DNA of 64,000 bases from an uncultured Caulobacterales bacterium (GCA_903884425.1 CAISEP010000024.1:1-64000); one strand, 5' to 3'. Positions 6,995-16,251 are shown, counted from the first letter of the stretch. Notes: generated by a model from the letters alone, not told the origin. Translations and numbers: made by a program.

Positions 6995-8929
6995 CTAGCC
7001 CACCAGCCGCCGCCGGACGATGGAGCGGAAACCGGCGATCGGCCCGTTGCCCAGCCGCAGCCGCTCCCCCAGGGTGACGGGAAAGGTCCGGGACGGGGCC
7101 CCCACCGGCGTCCAATCCCGGTCGAAGGTGATGAAGGCGCACCGGGCCCCGTTCCGCGGCAGCCCCCTGGGGAACAGGTCGGCATAGGTCTCCACGAACT
7201 TCTGCCACTCCCGCTCCCGCGAGGCCTGCGGTCCGACGGAGGCGTGATTCCACAGGACCAGCCGCTCCGGACGGCTGTGGGTGAGCAGGTGCTGCACCTC
7301 CCACTTCAGGCCCTCCGTATAGCCGGTGACCCAGATGACCATCTGGCAGGCGGGGACGATGGCCTCCACCTCGTCCTTCCAGATCTCGTCGGTGGCATAG
7401 AAGCGCAGCACCCCCGGCGGCGGGGCCCGCTCCCCCGGGCGGCCGATGGCCACCACCGGCACCCGCCGCGGAATGGAGGTGACCAGGGCCATTTCCGGGG
7501 TCAGGGTGATGCGGCTGACCCCCACCAGGGCAAGGACCAGGCTCAACAGCTGCGAGCGCAGGGACGGCCGGGTGGCCTTGCGGTCGAAGTCGAAGGACCG
7601 CAGGTAGAAGACCGGCGGGCCGTGGGCGCGGGCGATCTCCGCCGTTGGCCGCACGCCCCGCTCCTCCATCCTGAGCCGCCGACGCAGCCGCCCGTTCGCC
7701 TGCAGCGCCGCCAGCAGGGCCAGGAGGCCGAGCCCGAGCGCCGCCACGACGACGACATCTCCCACGGTCATGAACCAGGGCAGGCCGGGCATGGGCTGCT
7801 GCAGGCCGCTGCGCAGGGGGTCCGGCACCGCGGCGGCCAGGGCCTCGCGCCGGGTCGTCGGCAACAGCCGGTCATAGGCCAGCCAGGCCAGGGCCGGGGC
7901 CCCGGCCACGGCGGCCAGCGCCCCCACCTGTCCGGCGGCCAGGACATAGCGCCAGCGGCGGTTCAGGTTCAGGCCGACCCCATGCTCGCGCACGCCCTGG
8001 CGCTTCAGCGTCTCCACCGCCCGGGCGCGCCAGTCGGCATCCACTCCGTCCGGGGCGCGGGCCCACAGGCCGCGGTCGTCGAACCGCTTGAACGCCCAGT
8101 AGAGGGCCAGCAGTACCGACATCCACCCCAGCCCGACCCACAGGTCCGCACTGGCCCGGATGAGGTCCGGCAGTGCCGCCGCCACGGGTGGCCACAGCCC
8201 CTCCCCGCCCGGCAGGTGCAGGCGCGCGAACACGGCCTGCCAGCGCTGGTGCAGCTCCGGCCCCGCGGCCGGAAGGGCGTGGATCAGGTGCCCGGCTCCG
8301 GTCACAAGCGCAACGCAGGCCGCCCCCGCCAGGGCCAGGGCGGTCACGGCAAAGGCGTAGTTGCGGTGCATCAGCCAGGTGGAGCGGTCGAGGGCATCGA
8401 ACAGCCCTCCGCCCTCGAAGGCGACGATGGGCGCGACCAGAAGGAACTGGAACATCTTCCCCACCAGGGGCAGGGCGGCCAGGACCACGGCGACCAGGAC
8501 GAGCCCCCTCGCCTCGTTCAGGGCCACGAAGGCGGCAAAGCCCAGGACCGCGAAATAGAGGTTCATCGCCGCGAACACGGCCACCGACACTGCGAGCTTG
8601 CGCAGGAACGCCCCCGGGCTGCGGCTGGGACGCCGGTCCGCCAGGGCGATCATCCCCGCCGCGACCACCAGGAACACGGACTGGCGCGTCAGGACCGTGA
8701 ACAGGTCGAAATACCGGCCGCAGTGCGGGCAGGCCCAGCCCCCCGCAGCCAGATAGTTGTCCACCATGTTGACGACGGCGTCCGCCAGATGTCCGGACAC
8801 GCCGGACCAGACCAGGGCGATGGGCAGGGACAGGGCCCACACCACGGGGGAGTACAGGACCAGGTGGCGCAGGGTGAAGATCAGGAAATCGCTGACATTC
8901 ACCTTGTTGCGGCGAACGGTGGAAGACAT
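6995..8929 (-). CDS. Polytopic membrane protein with C-terminal Rossmann/TIR-like domain, function unknown
   Basis: A 644-residue protein. The N-terminal half has about six to eight predicted membrane helices and an early CPHC pair (WACPHCGRYF). Another helix near residue 395 precedes the tail. The cytoplasmic tail from about residue 435 starts with PPVFYLRSFDFDR and contains PVVAIGRPGERAPPPG, then RFYATDEIWKDEVEAIVPACQMVIWV and TEGLKWEVQHLL. This pattern (strand, gap, glycine-rich turn, strand, then a helix with Trp-Glu) recalls TIR- or SLOG-like folds and recurs in uncharacterised membrane proteins. No enzyme can be named. It is convergent with the SLOG/SLATT-like gene, 21 bases apart. ATG at 8929. 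Confidence 0.55.
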   Translation of the reverse strand: MSSTVRRNKVNVSDFLIFTLRHLVLYSPVVWALSLPIALVWSGVSGHLADAVVNMVDNYLAAGGWACPHCGRYFDLFTVLTRQSVFLVVAAGMIALADRRPSRSPGAFLRKLAVSVAVFAAMNLYFAVLGFAAFVALNEARGLVLVAVVLAALPLVGKMFQFLLVAPIVAFEGGGLFDALDRSTWLMHRNYAFAVTALALAGAACVALVTGAGHLIHALPAAGPELHQRWQAVFARLHLPGGEGLWPPVAAALPDLIRASADLWVGLGWMSVLLALYWAFKRFDDRGLWARAPDGVDADWRARAVETLKRQGVREHGVGLNLNRRWRYVLAAGQVGALAAVAGAPALAWLAYDRLLPTTRREALAAAVPDPLRSGLQQPMPGLPWFMTVGDVVVVAALGLGLLALLAALQANGRLRRRLRMEERGVRPTAEIARAHGPPVFYLRSFDFDRKATRPSLRSQLLSLVLALVGVSRITLTPEMALVTSIPRRVPVVAIGRPGERAPPPGVLRFYATDEIWKDEVEAIVPACQMVIWVTGYTEGLKWEVQHLLTHSRPERLVLWNHASVGPQASREREWQKFVETYADLFPRGLPRNGARCAFITFDRDWTPVGAPSRTFPVTLGERLRLGNGPIAGFRSIVRRRLVG

Positions 8930-8948
8930 TCCGGCCCCCCGCCAGCAT

Positions 8949-8964
8949 GTAAATTTCCGTTAAC
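8949..8964. promoter_or_regulatory. CtrA-like box
   Basis: GTAA (8949-8952), seven bases, TTAAC (8960-8964): one mismatch from the CtrA consensus TTAA-N7-TTAAC, 20-35 bases upstream of the ATG of the polytopic membrane gene. Short motif, so chance is possible. Confidence 0.3.
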
Positions 8965-9016
8965 CAAACTTAATAGGAACCCTCGACGCAGGTCACGCCT
9001 TTTCTGAGCGCGCGCT

Positions 9017-10153
9017 TTACAGGCGCGGCCGGGCGGCGAACCAGGGCTTCAGTCGCCGCAGGGCCTCCCGGGTCTCCTCGGTGGAGACGGCGAAGCTGAT
9101 GCGGATGAAGCGCCCCCCGTCGACGGGGTCGAAGTCGATGCCAGGCGCGGTGGCGACGCCGGTCTCCCGTACCATCTGCTCGCAGAAGGCCAGGCTGTCC
9201 CGGGTCAGGTGGCCGATGTCCGCATAGATGTAGAAGGCCCCGTCCGGCGGGGCGAAGGCGGTCAGGCCCAGCTCCGGCAGGGCATCCAGCATCAGCTTGC
9301 GGTTCACCGCATAGGCGGCCACGTGGCCGTCCAGCTCGGCCTTGCAGTCCATGGCGGCGAGCGCCGCGTGCTGGCTGAGGGAGGGGGCGGTCAGGAACAG
9401 GTTGGCGGCATAGGCGCGGTAGTGCTCCACCTGGTCCGCCGGAGCCACCATCCAGCCCAGCCGCCAGGCCACCATGCTGAAATACTTGGAGAAACTGTTG
9501 ATCACCACGGCCTCCGGAGCAAAGCTCAGCATGGACCGCGTGGGCTCGCCATAGGTCAGGCCGTGATAGATCTCGTCGGAGATGATCTGGATGTTGCGGC
9601 GGCGGCAGACTTCCGCCAGGGCCGCCAGACCCTCCGCCGGGATGATCGCGCCGGTGGGGTTGGCGGGGCTGGCGACCAGCACCCCCCGGGGGGCGGGGTC
9701 GAGGGCCTCCAGAGCCGCGGCGGTGAGGCGGTACTCGCACTCCGGCCCGCAGGGGATCTCCAGCACGTTCAGCTTCAGGGCGCGGATGGCGTTGCGATAG
9801 GCCACGTAGCCGGGCCGGGCGATGGCGATGGTGTCCCCCGGCGAGAAGCCCCCGGCCAAGGCCGTCACAAGGGCGGGCGAGGCCCCGCAGGTGAGCAGGA
9901 TCCGCTCCGGCGCCACCGTCACTCCGTAGGTCTCGGCATAGTGGCGGGCGATGCGGGCCTTCAGCTCCGGGCTTTCCCAATAGCCCATCGGGTCGCTGTC
10001 CAGCACCTGATGCGCCCGGGCCAGGGCGGCGGCGGGCGCGCCGGTGGAGGGCTGGCCGAACTCCATGTGGATGATCGACCGCCCCTCGGCCTTCAGGGCA
10101 TGGGCGATGCGGCTGACGCCCATGGCGTAGAACGGATCGATGGAGACGGACAT
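9017..10153 (-). CDS. PLP-dependent class I/II aminotransferase
   Basis: A 378-residue fold-type I aminotransferase. Key segments are GQPSTGAP near the N-terminus, LLTCGASPALVTAL (cofactor-phosphate region), SPANPTGAIIP, SDEIYHGLTYG (the Asp contacting the pyridine nitrogen and the Tyr), NSFSKYFSMVAWRLGW with the Schiff-base lysine, and a C-terminal FIRISFA with the substrate carboxylate-binding Arg. Such enzymes transfer amino groups from aspartate, alanine or aromatic amino acids; substrate cannot be assigned here. The ATG at 10153 has GAAGG upstream and removes a 227-residue extension without family similarity. Divergent from sppA. Confidence 0.88.
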   Translation of the reverse strand: MSVSIDPFYAMGVSRIAHALKAEGRSIIHMEFGQPSTGAPAAALARAHQVLDSDPMGYWESPELKARIARHYAETYGVTVAPERILLTCGASPALVTALAGGFSPGDTIAIARPGYVAYRNAIRALKLNVLEIPCGPECEYRLTAAALEALDPAPRGVLVASPANPTGAIIPAEGLAALAEVCRRRNIQIISDEIYHGLTYGEPTRSMLSFAPEAVVINSFSKYFSMVAWRLGWMVAPADQVEHYRAYAANLFLTAPSLSQHAALAAMDCKAELDGHVAAYAVNRKLMLDALPELGLTAFAPPDGAFYIYADIGHLTRDSLAFCEQMVRETGVATAPGIDFDPVDGGRFIRISFAVSTEETREALRRLKPWFAARPRL

Positions 10154-10475
10154 GGCCGCGGGACCTTCGGACAGGATCGATGGGAGGACATCCACCTGCG
10201 GACGATGGAATCCGTCACAGGTTTCCCCTCTGATAAGGGCCGACGGCCGAAAAGCCCAGACGGCCGTACCGATCCGTGCGGCCCGGGCGACACACGACCG
10301 CAGGACGCGCCCAAAGGGCGCACACGGGCCCGGCGAGTGCGATTGACGCCCCGTGGCGAGGGCGTAGGGTTCACCTGTGGGAGGTCCCGTTGCTGATGCG
10401 GGTCCGGCGACCGCAGACATGAGGACGGGTCCGGCAGCCGCCCGCGGCACCGGAGGCCGGAATGGGGATACCGCG
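10154..10475. other. Divergent intergenic region between aminotransferase and sppA
   Basis: 322 bases without a credible gene. It contains two copies of GACGGCCG (10242-10249, 10259-10266), a perfect six-base-pair hairpin GCGCCC-AAA-GGGCGC (10307-10321), and a promoter-like element facing sppA (listed separately). The direct repeat could be an operator; this is speculative. Confidence 0.4.
10343..10370 (+). promoter_or_regulatory. Predicted sppA promoter
   Basis: TTGACG (10343-10348), 16-base spacer, TAGGGT (10365-10370). The minus-35 matches the Caulobacter TTGACGS consensus exactly; the minus-10 is weaker. It would give a leader of about 100 bases before the TTG start of sppA. Confidence 0.42.
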
Positions 10476-12260
10476 TTGAAACAGTTCTTCCTGACCATGG
10501 CCGGCGTGTTCGCGGGCCTCAGCCTGTTCTTCGTCGGCCTGCCGATCCTGCTGATCGCCATGATCGCCGCCAGTGCCCGGCCCGCGCCGCCGCCCGCCAA
10601 CACCATCCTCAGCCTCGACCTGCGGGGGCCGATCAGCGACCAATCGCCGCACAACCCCCTGGCCTTCCTGAACGGCAAGACCCTGTCGGTGGCCTCCATC
10701 GTCCAGGGGCTGCGGCAGGCGGAGACCGACACCCATGTGAAGGCCCTGCTGGTCCGCCTGCCGGAAGGGGGCATGGCCCCCGGCGCCGCCGACGAGATCC
10801 GCAACGCCCTGCGCCACTTCCGGGGTAGCGGCAAGCTGGTGGTGGCCCACAGCCAGGGCCTCTATCCGTCAGGCATCGTGTCCGCCAGCTACATGGTGGG
10901 CGCCGCCGCCGACCAGCTGTGGATGCAGCCCTCCGCCTCCCTCCAGGCCGTGGGCCTGTCCACGGAGGAGATGTTCTTCAAGCGCGCCTTCGACAAGTAC
11001 GGGGTCAAGGCCGACTACGAGCAGCGCTACCAGTACAAGAACGCCGTCAATCCCTACCTCTATGACGACTACACCCCCGCCCACCGGGAATCGACGGTCA
11101 GCTGGCTGTCCTCGGTCTATCTGGCGGAGATCGCCACCGCCGCCGCCGACCGCAAGATGGACGGCCAGAAGCTGAAGGACACGCTGGAGGCCGGTCCCTA
11201 TGACGCCGAACAGGCCCGCGCCGTCGGCCTGGTGGACAAGGTCGGCGAGGTGCAGGAGGCCCAGGCGTCCCTGCGCGGGGTGGTGGGCGACGGCCAGGCC
11301 CGCTTCATCGATTTCGCCAGCTATCACGTGAACGACCCCACCGGCACCGGCCCGGCCATCGCCGTGATCGCCGCGGAGGGGGAGATCGTCACCGGAACCT
11401 CCCATGCCACGGGCTTCGGCGAGAGCAACGGCGTCTATTCCGACGACGTGGCCCGCGCCTTCCGCACCGCTGTCGAGGACAAGGCCATCAAGGCCATCGT
11501 CTTCCGCGTCTCCTCCCCCGGCGGGTCGGACACGGCCTCGGAACAGATCCTGGCCTCCGTCCGGGCGGCCCGGGCGGCGGGCAAGCCGGTGGTGGTGTCC
11601 ATGGGCACCTATGCGGCGTCCGGCGGCTACTGGATCTCCTCCGGCGCGACGGAGATCGTGGCCAATCCCACCACCCTGACCGGCTCCATCGGCGTGTTCG
11701 GCGGCAAGTTCGTGCTGGGCCCGGCGCTGGCGAGGTTCGGCGTCGACACCCGCCAGATCACCATCGGCAACGACTATGCCGGGGCCTTCGGCAGCGGTCA
11801 GTCCTTCACGCCGAAGCAGCGGGCCCAGTTCGCCGGCTGGATGGACCGGATCTATGACGGCTTCGTCCAGCGGGTGGCCGACGGCCGCAAGCTGCCGGTG
11901 GAGAGGGTGCGCGAGATCGCCAGGGGCCGGGTCTGGACCGGCCTGCAGGCCAAGGACCTGGGCCTGGTGGACAAGCTCGGCGGCTTCGACACCGCCGTGG
12001 CCGAGGCCCGGCGGCTGGCCGGGTTCAAGGCCGACGAGACCGTGCCCCTGCGCTACCTGCCCCACGACCGCTCGCCCTTCGCAGGCTTCGGCCAGGCGAT
12101 GGAGGCCGGGGCCGACAGCGCCCATGCCCTGATCGAGCTCGGCGCGGCGCTCAATGACCCGAAGACCCGCGCGGTGCTGACCGCGGCCCGCCATGCCAGC
12201 GCCCGGGCGGAGGATGCCAGCGTCCTCTCCCCCGTAGCCCTGGTCGGCGGCGTGGAGTAG
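10476..12260 (+). CDS. sppA: Signal peptide peptidase SppA, 67K type
   Basis: A 594-residue membrane-anchored serine protease with a Ser/Lys dyad that degrades signal peptides after cleavage. One N-terminal membrane helix (FFLTMAGVFAGLSLFFVGLP) is followed by two tandem peptidase S49 domains. The general-base lysine is K188 in QYKNAVNPY and the nucleophile S382 in YAASGGYWIS, a spacing like that of E. coli SppA. TGSIGVFGGK lies just after the serine. Start: I choose the TTG at 10476 (MKQFFLTM) because family members begin there; an in-frame start at 10377 would add 33 unconserved residues. The next gene begins ten bases after its stop, so the two are probably co-transcribed. Confidence 0.92.
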   Translation: MKQFFLTMAGVFAGLSLFFVGLPILLIAMIAASARPAPPPANTILSLDLRGPISDQSPHNPLAFLNGKTLSVASIVQGLRQAETDTHVKALLVRLPEGGMAPGAADEIRNALRHFRGSGKLVVAHSQGLYPSGIVSASYMVGAAADQLWMQPSASLQAVGLSTEEMFFKRAFDKYGVKADYEQRYQYKNAVNPYLYDDYTPAHRESTVSWLSSVYLAEIATAAADRKMDGQKLKDTLEAGPYDAEQARAVGLVDKVGEVQEAQASLRGVVGDGQARFIDFASYHVNDPTGTGPAIAVIAAEGEIVTGTSHATGFGESNGVYSDDVARAFRTAVEDKAIKAIVFRVSSPGGSDTASEQILASVRAARAAGKPVVVSMGTYAASGGYWISSGATEIVANPTTLTGSIGVFGGKFVLGPALARFGVDTRQITIGNDYAGAFGSGQSFTPKQRAQFAGWMDRIYDGFVQRVADGRKLPVERVREIARGRVWTGLQAKDLGLVDKLGGFDTAVAEARRLAGFKADETVPLRYLPHDRSPFAGFGQAMEAGADSAHALIELGAALNDPKTRAVLTAARHASARAEDASVLSPVALVGGVE

Positions 12261-12270
12261 GAAACGTCCC

Positions 12271-12840
12271 ATGTCACAGCCCTCACGACCCTCGAACCCG
12301 TTTCTGCGCCCCCTGCTTGCAGGCCTTGCCCTCGTGACCTTCCAGACCGCCGCCGCAGCGGCTGCCACCGCCCCGCCCCTGCCGGCGGAGCGGGCGAAGG
12401 TGCTGCAGGCGGTGGTGGACTGCCGCAAGCTGACTTCGGATGCGGAGCGGCTGGCCTGCTTCGACCGGGCCACCGCCGTGCTCGACGAGGCCGAACAGAC
12501 CGGCCAGGTGGTGGTGGTGGACCAGGCCAAGGTGCGGGAAGTGAAGCGCCAGGCCTTCGGTCTGGCCCTGCCCAGCCTGTCCCTGTTCGGCGGCGGCAAC
12601 GGCGCGACCCGGGACGAGCCGATCAAGCAGGTGGACCTGGTCCTCGCCGGTGTGCGGGAGACGGCTCCCGGCCGGTTCGTGTTCACCACGGTGGAGGGGG
12701 CAACCTGGGTGCAGATGGACGGCGACCTGCCCATTGCCCCGCGCAAGGGCGACACCCTGGTGGTGACGCCGGGCATGCTGGGCAGCTTCTTCTGCAAGGT
12801 GGACCACCAGTCGGCCGTGCGCTGCAAGCGGGAGAACTGA
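12271..12840 (+). CDS. Exported hypothetical protein with paired cysteines
   Basis: 189 residues with a signal peptide (PLLAGLALVTFQTAAAAAA). The mature part begins with a helical VVDCRKLTSDAERLACFDRA motif, a Cys-x12-Cys arrangement seen in many short exported proteobacterial proteins, and ends with FFCKVDHQSAVRCKREN, which has a second Cys pair. These cysteines likely form disulfides in the periplasm. No function can be named. It is ten bases downstream of sppA and four bases upstream of the next gene, so it probably belongs to the same operon. Confidence 0.75.
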   Translation: MSQPSRPSNPFLRPLLAGLALVTFQTAAAAAATAPPLPAERAKVLQAVVDCRKLTSDAERLACFDRATAVLDEAEQTGQVVVVDQAKVREVKRQAFGLALPSLSLFGGGNGATRDEPIKQVDLVLAGVRETAPGRFVFTTVEGATWVQMDGDLPIAPRKGDTLVVTPGMLGSFFCKVDHQSAVRCKREN

Positions 12841-12844
12841 GGCC

Positions 12845-13252
12845 GTGGCAGATATCCGCAAGGTGACCGACGGGCTTGCCGTGGCCCCGCAGCTGCTGCC
12901 CCAGGACATGGCCACCGCGGCGAGCCTGGGCTACCGGCTGGTGATCAACAACCGTCCGGACGGGGAACAGCCGGGGCAACCCACCGCCGCTGAGATGCAG
13001 GCCGCCGCGGAGGCCGCGGGCCTGGCCTACCGGCACATTCCGATCTCGGGCGGGGCCTCGCCCCCGCAACTGGAGGCCATGGCCGAGGCCATCGCCCAGG
13101 CGGGTGGGCCGACGCTGGCCTTCTGCCGCTCGGGCACCCGCTCCATCACCGCCTGGGCGGTGGGCCGGGCCATGGCGGGAGACGACCGGCAGGGGCTGGC
13201 GGATCTGGCGGCGGCGGCCGGCTACGACCTGTCGGCGGTGCTGGGGGTCTGA
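12845..13252 (+). CDS. DUF442/TIGR01244 family phosphatase- or sulfurtransferase-like protein
   Basis: 135 residues matching the small cysteine-dependent domain found alone or fused to Blh-type beta-lactamase-like hydrolases. Motifs: VTDGLAVAPQLLPQDMA at the start, VINNRPDGEQPGQPT in the middle, and the active loop FCRSGTRSITAWA with the nucleophilic cysteine. In the family this loop supports phosphatase- or rhodanese-like chemistry; the true substrate is unknown. The GTG start at 12845 lies four bases after the previous stop. Its TGA abuts the stop codon of the convergent TPR gene (TGATCA). Confidence 0.8.
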   Translation: MADIRKVTDGLAVAPQLLPQDMATAASLGYRLVINNRPDGEQPGQPTAAEMQAAAEAAGLAYRHIPISGGASPPQLEAMAEAIAQAGGPTLAFCRSGTRSITAWAVGRAMAGDDRQGLADLAAAAGYDLSAVLGV

Positions 13253-16222
13253 TCAGCCCTTGCGGGCGTTGGCGGCCGGAGCCTGGCGGGCAACCTTGGC
13301 GTCGGTCTTTTCCAGGAACTTCTTCTTCATGGTCGCCACCCAGCCGGCGAAGCTGTCCACTTCCGCCACGGCCCGGCCATAGGCGGCGGGGGAGGCATCC
13401 CCGGCAGCCATGCCGCTGAGCGCCACCCGCAGCATCTCCTTGGCCTGGGCCCCGTCCGCCAGCTTGGCATAGCGGCCCCGCAGGCGGGTCAGGGCGGCAT
13501 CGTCCCCGGCCAGGCTGTAGGCCACGCCCGCGCGCATCAGACGGCCCTCCTCCTCCGGCGTCAGGGGACCCGGAGCCTTCCAGCGTGGCCCCAGCAGGGA
13601 GTCATAGGCTGCCGCGGCCTTGGCCCAGTCATGACCGGCCCAGGCCGCCTCGGCGCGCAGGGCGACCACCTCCGGCGACTTGTCCTGGGACAGCACCTCC
13701 ATGGCATGGTCGCTGCGGCCCAGCGCCATCAAGGCCCGGGCCTCCACCAGCCGCCGCTGGGCATTGAGCCAGGACGGCAGCACCGTGGTGCGGGAGGAAT
13801 TGATCGCGCCCAGCGCATCCTCGGGCTTGTGATCCATCAGGTAGATGGTGGCGAGGTCCGTGGCCACGTCGGCCCGGGCGACCCCGTCCAGCCGCTGCTC
13901 GGACTGGTACTTCAGCAGCTCCGCCGCCTGGCCCAGCAGGTCCACGTCCACCAGCCGGTGGGCGAGACGGCGAACCATGGTGTCCCCATCGGCCCCGATC
14001 GGGGTCAGGTCGCGGAAGTCGTAGAACAGGCCCAGCGCCTGGATGGGCTGCATGCCGTCCGCCCGCCCGTCCAGGAACAGGGCCCGGAAGGCCTGGCTGA
14101 GGTCGGTCTGGATGGCCACCGCGGCCGGCAGCTCGGCCAGCCGCTTGCTGGCCGAGCGCAGCACCTCCAGCGCATCGCGATAGCGGCCCTGCTGCAGCTC
14201 GATCCGGCTGAGGGTGCGGACCACCTCCAGTTCCGTGGCATCGCCCCGCCAGCGGAACCGCAGGCTGTCGAGTTCGGGGGCCACCTGGCTGGGGGTCAAC
14301 TGGCCGTGCTGCACCCGGATCTGCAGGGACCGGAGGGCCGCCGGCGCGCTGACCGCGCCATAGCGGGCGCGGCCGACCTCGTCATAAAGGTTGAGCGCCT
14401 CGTTCCAGTGGCCATCGGCCTCCAGCAGGCGGGCCATGTCCAGTCGGGCGGCCATCACCTCGTCCTCGTCGCCGGACGCGGCACCATTGGCCACGGCCAG
14501 GGCCTGGCGGGCCCCCTGCACGTCGCCGGCTGCCAGCTCTGCCTCGGCCTGGGCCCGGGCCAGCTTGGCCTTCCAGTGGCCGTTGAACCCGGCCAGGGCC
14601 AGGCGCCCCATGCTGAAGGGCTGGCGGGCCCCGGCGAGGTCGCCGGTACGGACCGCCAGATAGCCCCGCCACAGGGCCGCGGAGCGTTCCTCGGCCAGGA
14701 CCGGGGCGGAGAATTCGGCAATGGCGTCCTTGTAGCGGCCGGACATGGCCTTGGCGGCACCACGCAGGCCGCGGAACTCCGCACTGCCCAGGACCGTGGG
14801 GTCGGTCTTGGCCAGCAGGTTGAGCACCCCGATCCCCTCGAAGTTCAGCTCGGAGCCGATCAGGAACCGGGCCAGGGCCATGCGGGACTGGACCTTGCCG
14901 GTCTTGTGCTCCGCCGCCTCCGCGGACGCCTTGTCCAGCAGCTCGGCATAGCGGCCGTTGAAGCCGTCGGGCCCGACCTTCGACCAGTTGGCAAAGTCGA
15001 TCACCGCCGGTTCCGCCGCCGGCTGCGGGTCGCCCATGGCCGCAGCCCCGAACCGCACGTCGGCGGTGGCGGAGGCCAGGCTGAGGCCGTTGGGCCGGGC
15101 GATCATCACCACGTCGCGGCTGGCGGTGACGGTCAGGTCATCCACCACCGCCTCCACCGCCAGGCCCTGGGCCGTGGGCAGCAGGGCACCGCCGATGAAG
15201 CTGCGCCGCAGGACCTCGGACTTGACCGGGGCCAGGGCGGTGACGGCGGCCACCCGGTCCCCCACCACCGGATCGGACACCCAGAAGACGCCGGTGGTCC
15301 CGGCCACGGCAGCGGCCAGGCCCACGGTACCGGTCTGGTCGACGGTCACCGCCACCGGGTCCGGCGGCGTCGACGGGGCCGCGCCCAGGCTCACGATCCA
15401 TTCCGACCCTTCGGCCTGGGCGCTGACCGGCACATCCGGGCGCACGGCCAGTCGCAGGGCCGCATAGCCCCGGCCGGAGACGATCCGGGCGCTGCGCACC
15501 AGGGGCTTGCCGTCCGCCCCGTGCAGACCGGCCAGGGAGGGCAGGCTGAGGGCGGCGGGACTGTCGAACACGATCCAGACCCCGTCTCCCCGGCGGAAGA
15601 CCGCGGCGCCCAGCGGGGCCCGCCACGGGAACCGCAGCACCGCCGCCGCACCGGACATCTGGGCCGAAACCTTCACCTCGCCCCCCTGGGGGGTCGGGTC
15701 ATCCCGGCCGACCGCGGCGCCGTTTCCGTGCACGTCGCCGGTGGCCGACGGGAACAGGGTCACCACGGCGGCGCCATTGTCGGCGAAGACCTTGGCGTCG
15801 GCCCCGTCCTGCAGGTTCAGGCGGACCTCGGCGCCTCCCCCGGCCATGCGGGCATCGGCACTCTTCAGATAGGGGGGCGGATCCACGTGCAGCCGCGGCA
15901 TCAGCGGCGGCGACTTCAGGGCAAAGCGCAGCACCAGCGCCCCGCCGTCCCGGTGGCTTTCCAGAAGCCGGGCCCCGCGGAACTCGATTCGCGTCAGCTG
16001 GGGTCCGGAGCCCACCCGGATGTCCAGGGGGCTCGCCTCGTCATCGGCGGTTTCGGTGCGGGCCAGGCCCCGGTGGCTGGCACCGGCAGCCCCGTTCGCC
16101 GCCTGGGCCACGGGCACGAGCCCACCCTGCCCCGCCAGGGTCACGGCGAGGAGCAGGCTGACCACACGCCGGCGTCGACCGGGGCGGCTATGGTGGTGAC
16201 CGAGCTTCACAGCACCCGACAA
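13253..16222 (-). CDS. Large exported TPR-repeat protein, function unknown
   Basis: A 989-residue protein with a basic N-terminus (PGRRRRVVSLLLAVTLAGQGG) giving a signal peptide or anchor. The first roughly 400 residues are beta-rich. From about 430 on it is alanine- and leucine-rich with helical pairs typical of tetratricopeptide repeats (for example ARQPFSMGRLALAGFNGHWK, AALDVQGA-type repeats and GHWNEALNLYDEVG). Such proteins act as periplasmic or envelope scaffolds, and no specific role can be assigned. The TTG at 16222 opens the frame; a GTG at 16210 is an equally plausible start. It is divergent from fdxA, with a CtrA-like box between them. Confidence 0.75.
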   Translation of the reverse strand: MSGAVKLGHHHSRPGRRRRVVSLLLAVTLAGQGGLVPVAQAANGAAGASHRGLARTETADDEASPLDIRVGSGPQLTRIEFRGARLLESHRDGGALVLRFALKSPPLMPRLHVDPPPYLKSADARMAGGGAEVRLNLQDGADAKVFADNGAAVVTLFPSATGDVHGNGAAVGRDDPTPQGGEVKVSAQMSGAAAVLRFPWRAPLGAAVFRRGDGVWIVFDSPAALSLPSLAGLHGADGKPLVRSARIVSGRGYAALRLAVRPDVPVSAQAEGSEWIVSLGAAPSTPPDPVAVTVDQTGTVGLAAAVAGTTGVFWVSDPVVGDRVAAVTALAPVKSEVLRRSFIGGALLPTAQGLAVEAVVDDLTVTASRDVVMIARPNGLSLASATADVRFGAAAMGDPQPAAEPAVIDFANWSKVGPDGFNGRYAELLDKASAEAAEHKTGKVQSRMALARFLIGSELNFEGIGVLNLLAKTDPTVLGSAEFRGLRGAAKAMSGRYKDAIAEFSAPVLAEERSAALWRGYLAVRTGDLAGARQPFSMGRLALAGFNGHWKAKLARAQAEAELAAGDVQGARQALAVANGAASGDEDEVMAARLDMARLLEADGHWNEALNLYDEVGRARYGAVSAPAALRSLQIRVQHGQLTPSQVAPELDSLRFRWRGDATELEVVRTLSRIELQQGRYRDALEVLRSASKRLAELPAAVAIQTDLSQAFRALFLDGRADGMQPIQALGLFYDFRDLTPIGADGDTMVRRLAHRLVDVDLLGQAAELLKYQSEQRLDGVARADVATDLATIYLMDHKPEDALGAINSSRTTVLPSWLNAQRRLVEARALMALGRSDHAMEVLSQDKSPEVVALRAEAAWAGHDWAKAAAAYDSLLGPRWKAPGPLTPEEEGRLMRAGVAYSLAGDDAALTRLRGRYAKLADGAQAKEMLRVALSGMAAGDASPAAYGRAVAEVDSFAGWVATMKKKFLEKTDAKVARQAPAANARKG

Positions 16223-16235
16223 TGACCGCGCCGCG

Positions 16236-16251
16236 TTAGATCGGGGTTAAC
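16236..16251. promoter_or_regulatory. CtrA-like box upstream of fdxA and the TPR gene
   Basis: TTAG (16236-16239), seven bases, TTAAC (16247-16251): one mismatch from TTAA-N7-TTAAC. It lies 14-29 bases upstream of the TPR gene start and about 135 bases upstream of fdxA. A TTGACA further along (16298-16303) could be part of an fdxA promoter, but no good minus-10 follows. Confidence 0.33.

Noticed and set aside
13631-16225. Long open frame on the plus strand opposite the TPR gene
   Set aside because: High-GC shadow frame rich in Gly/Arg/His/Gln with no family motifs. The minus strand has a signal peptide and TPR pattern.
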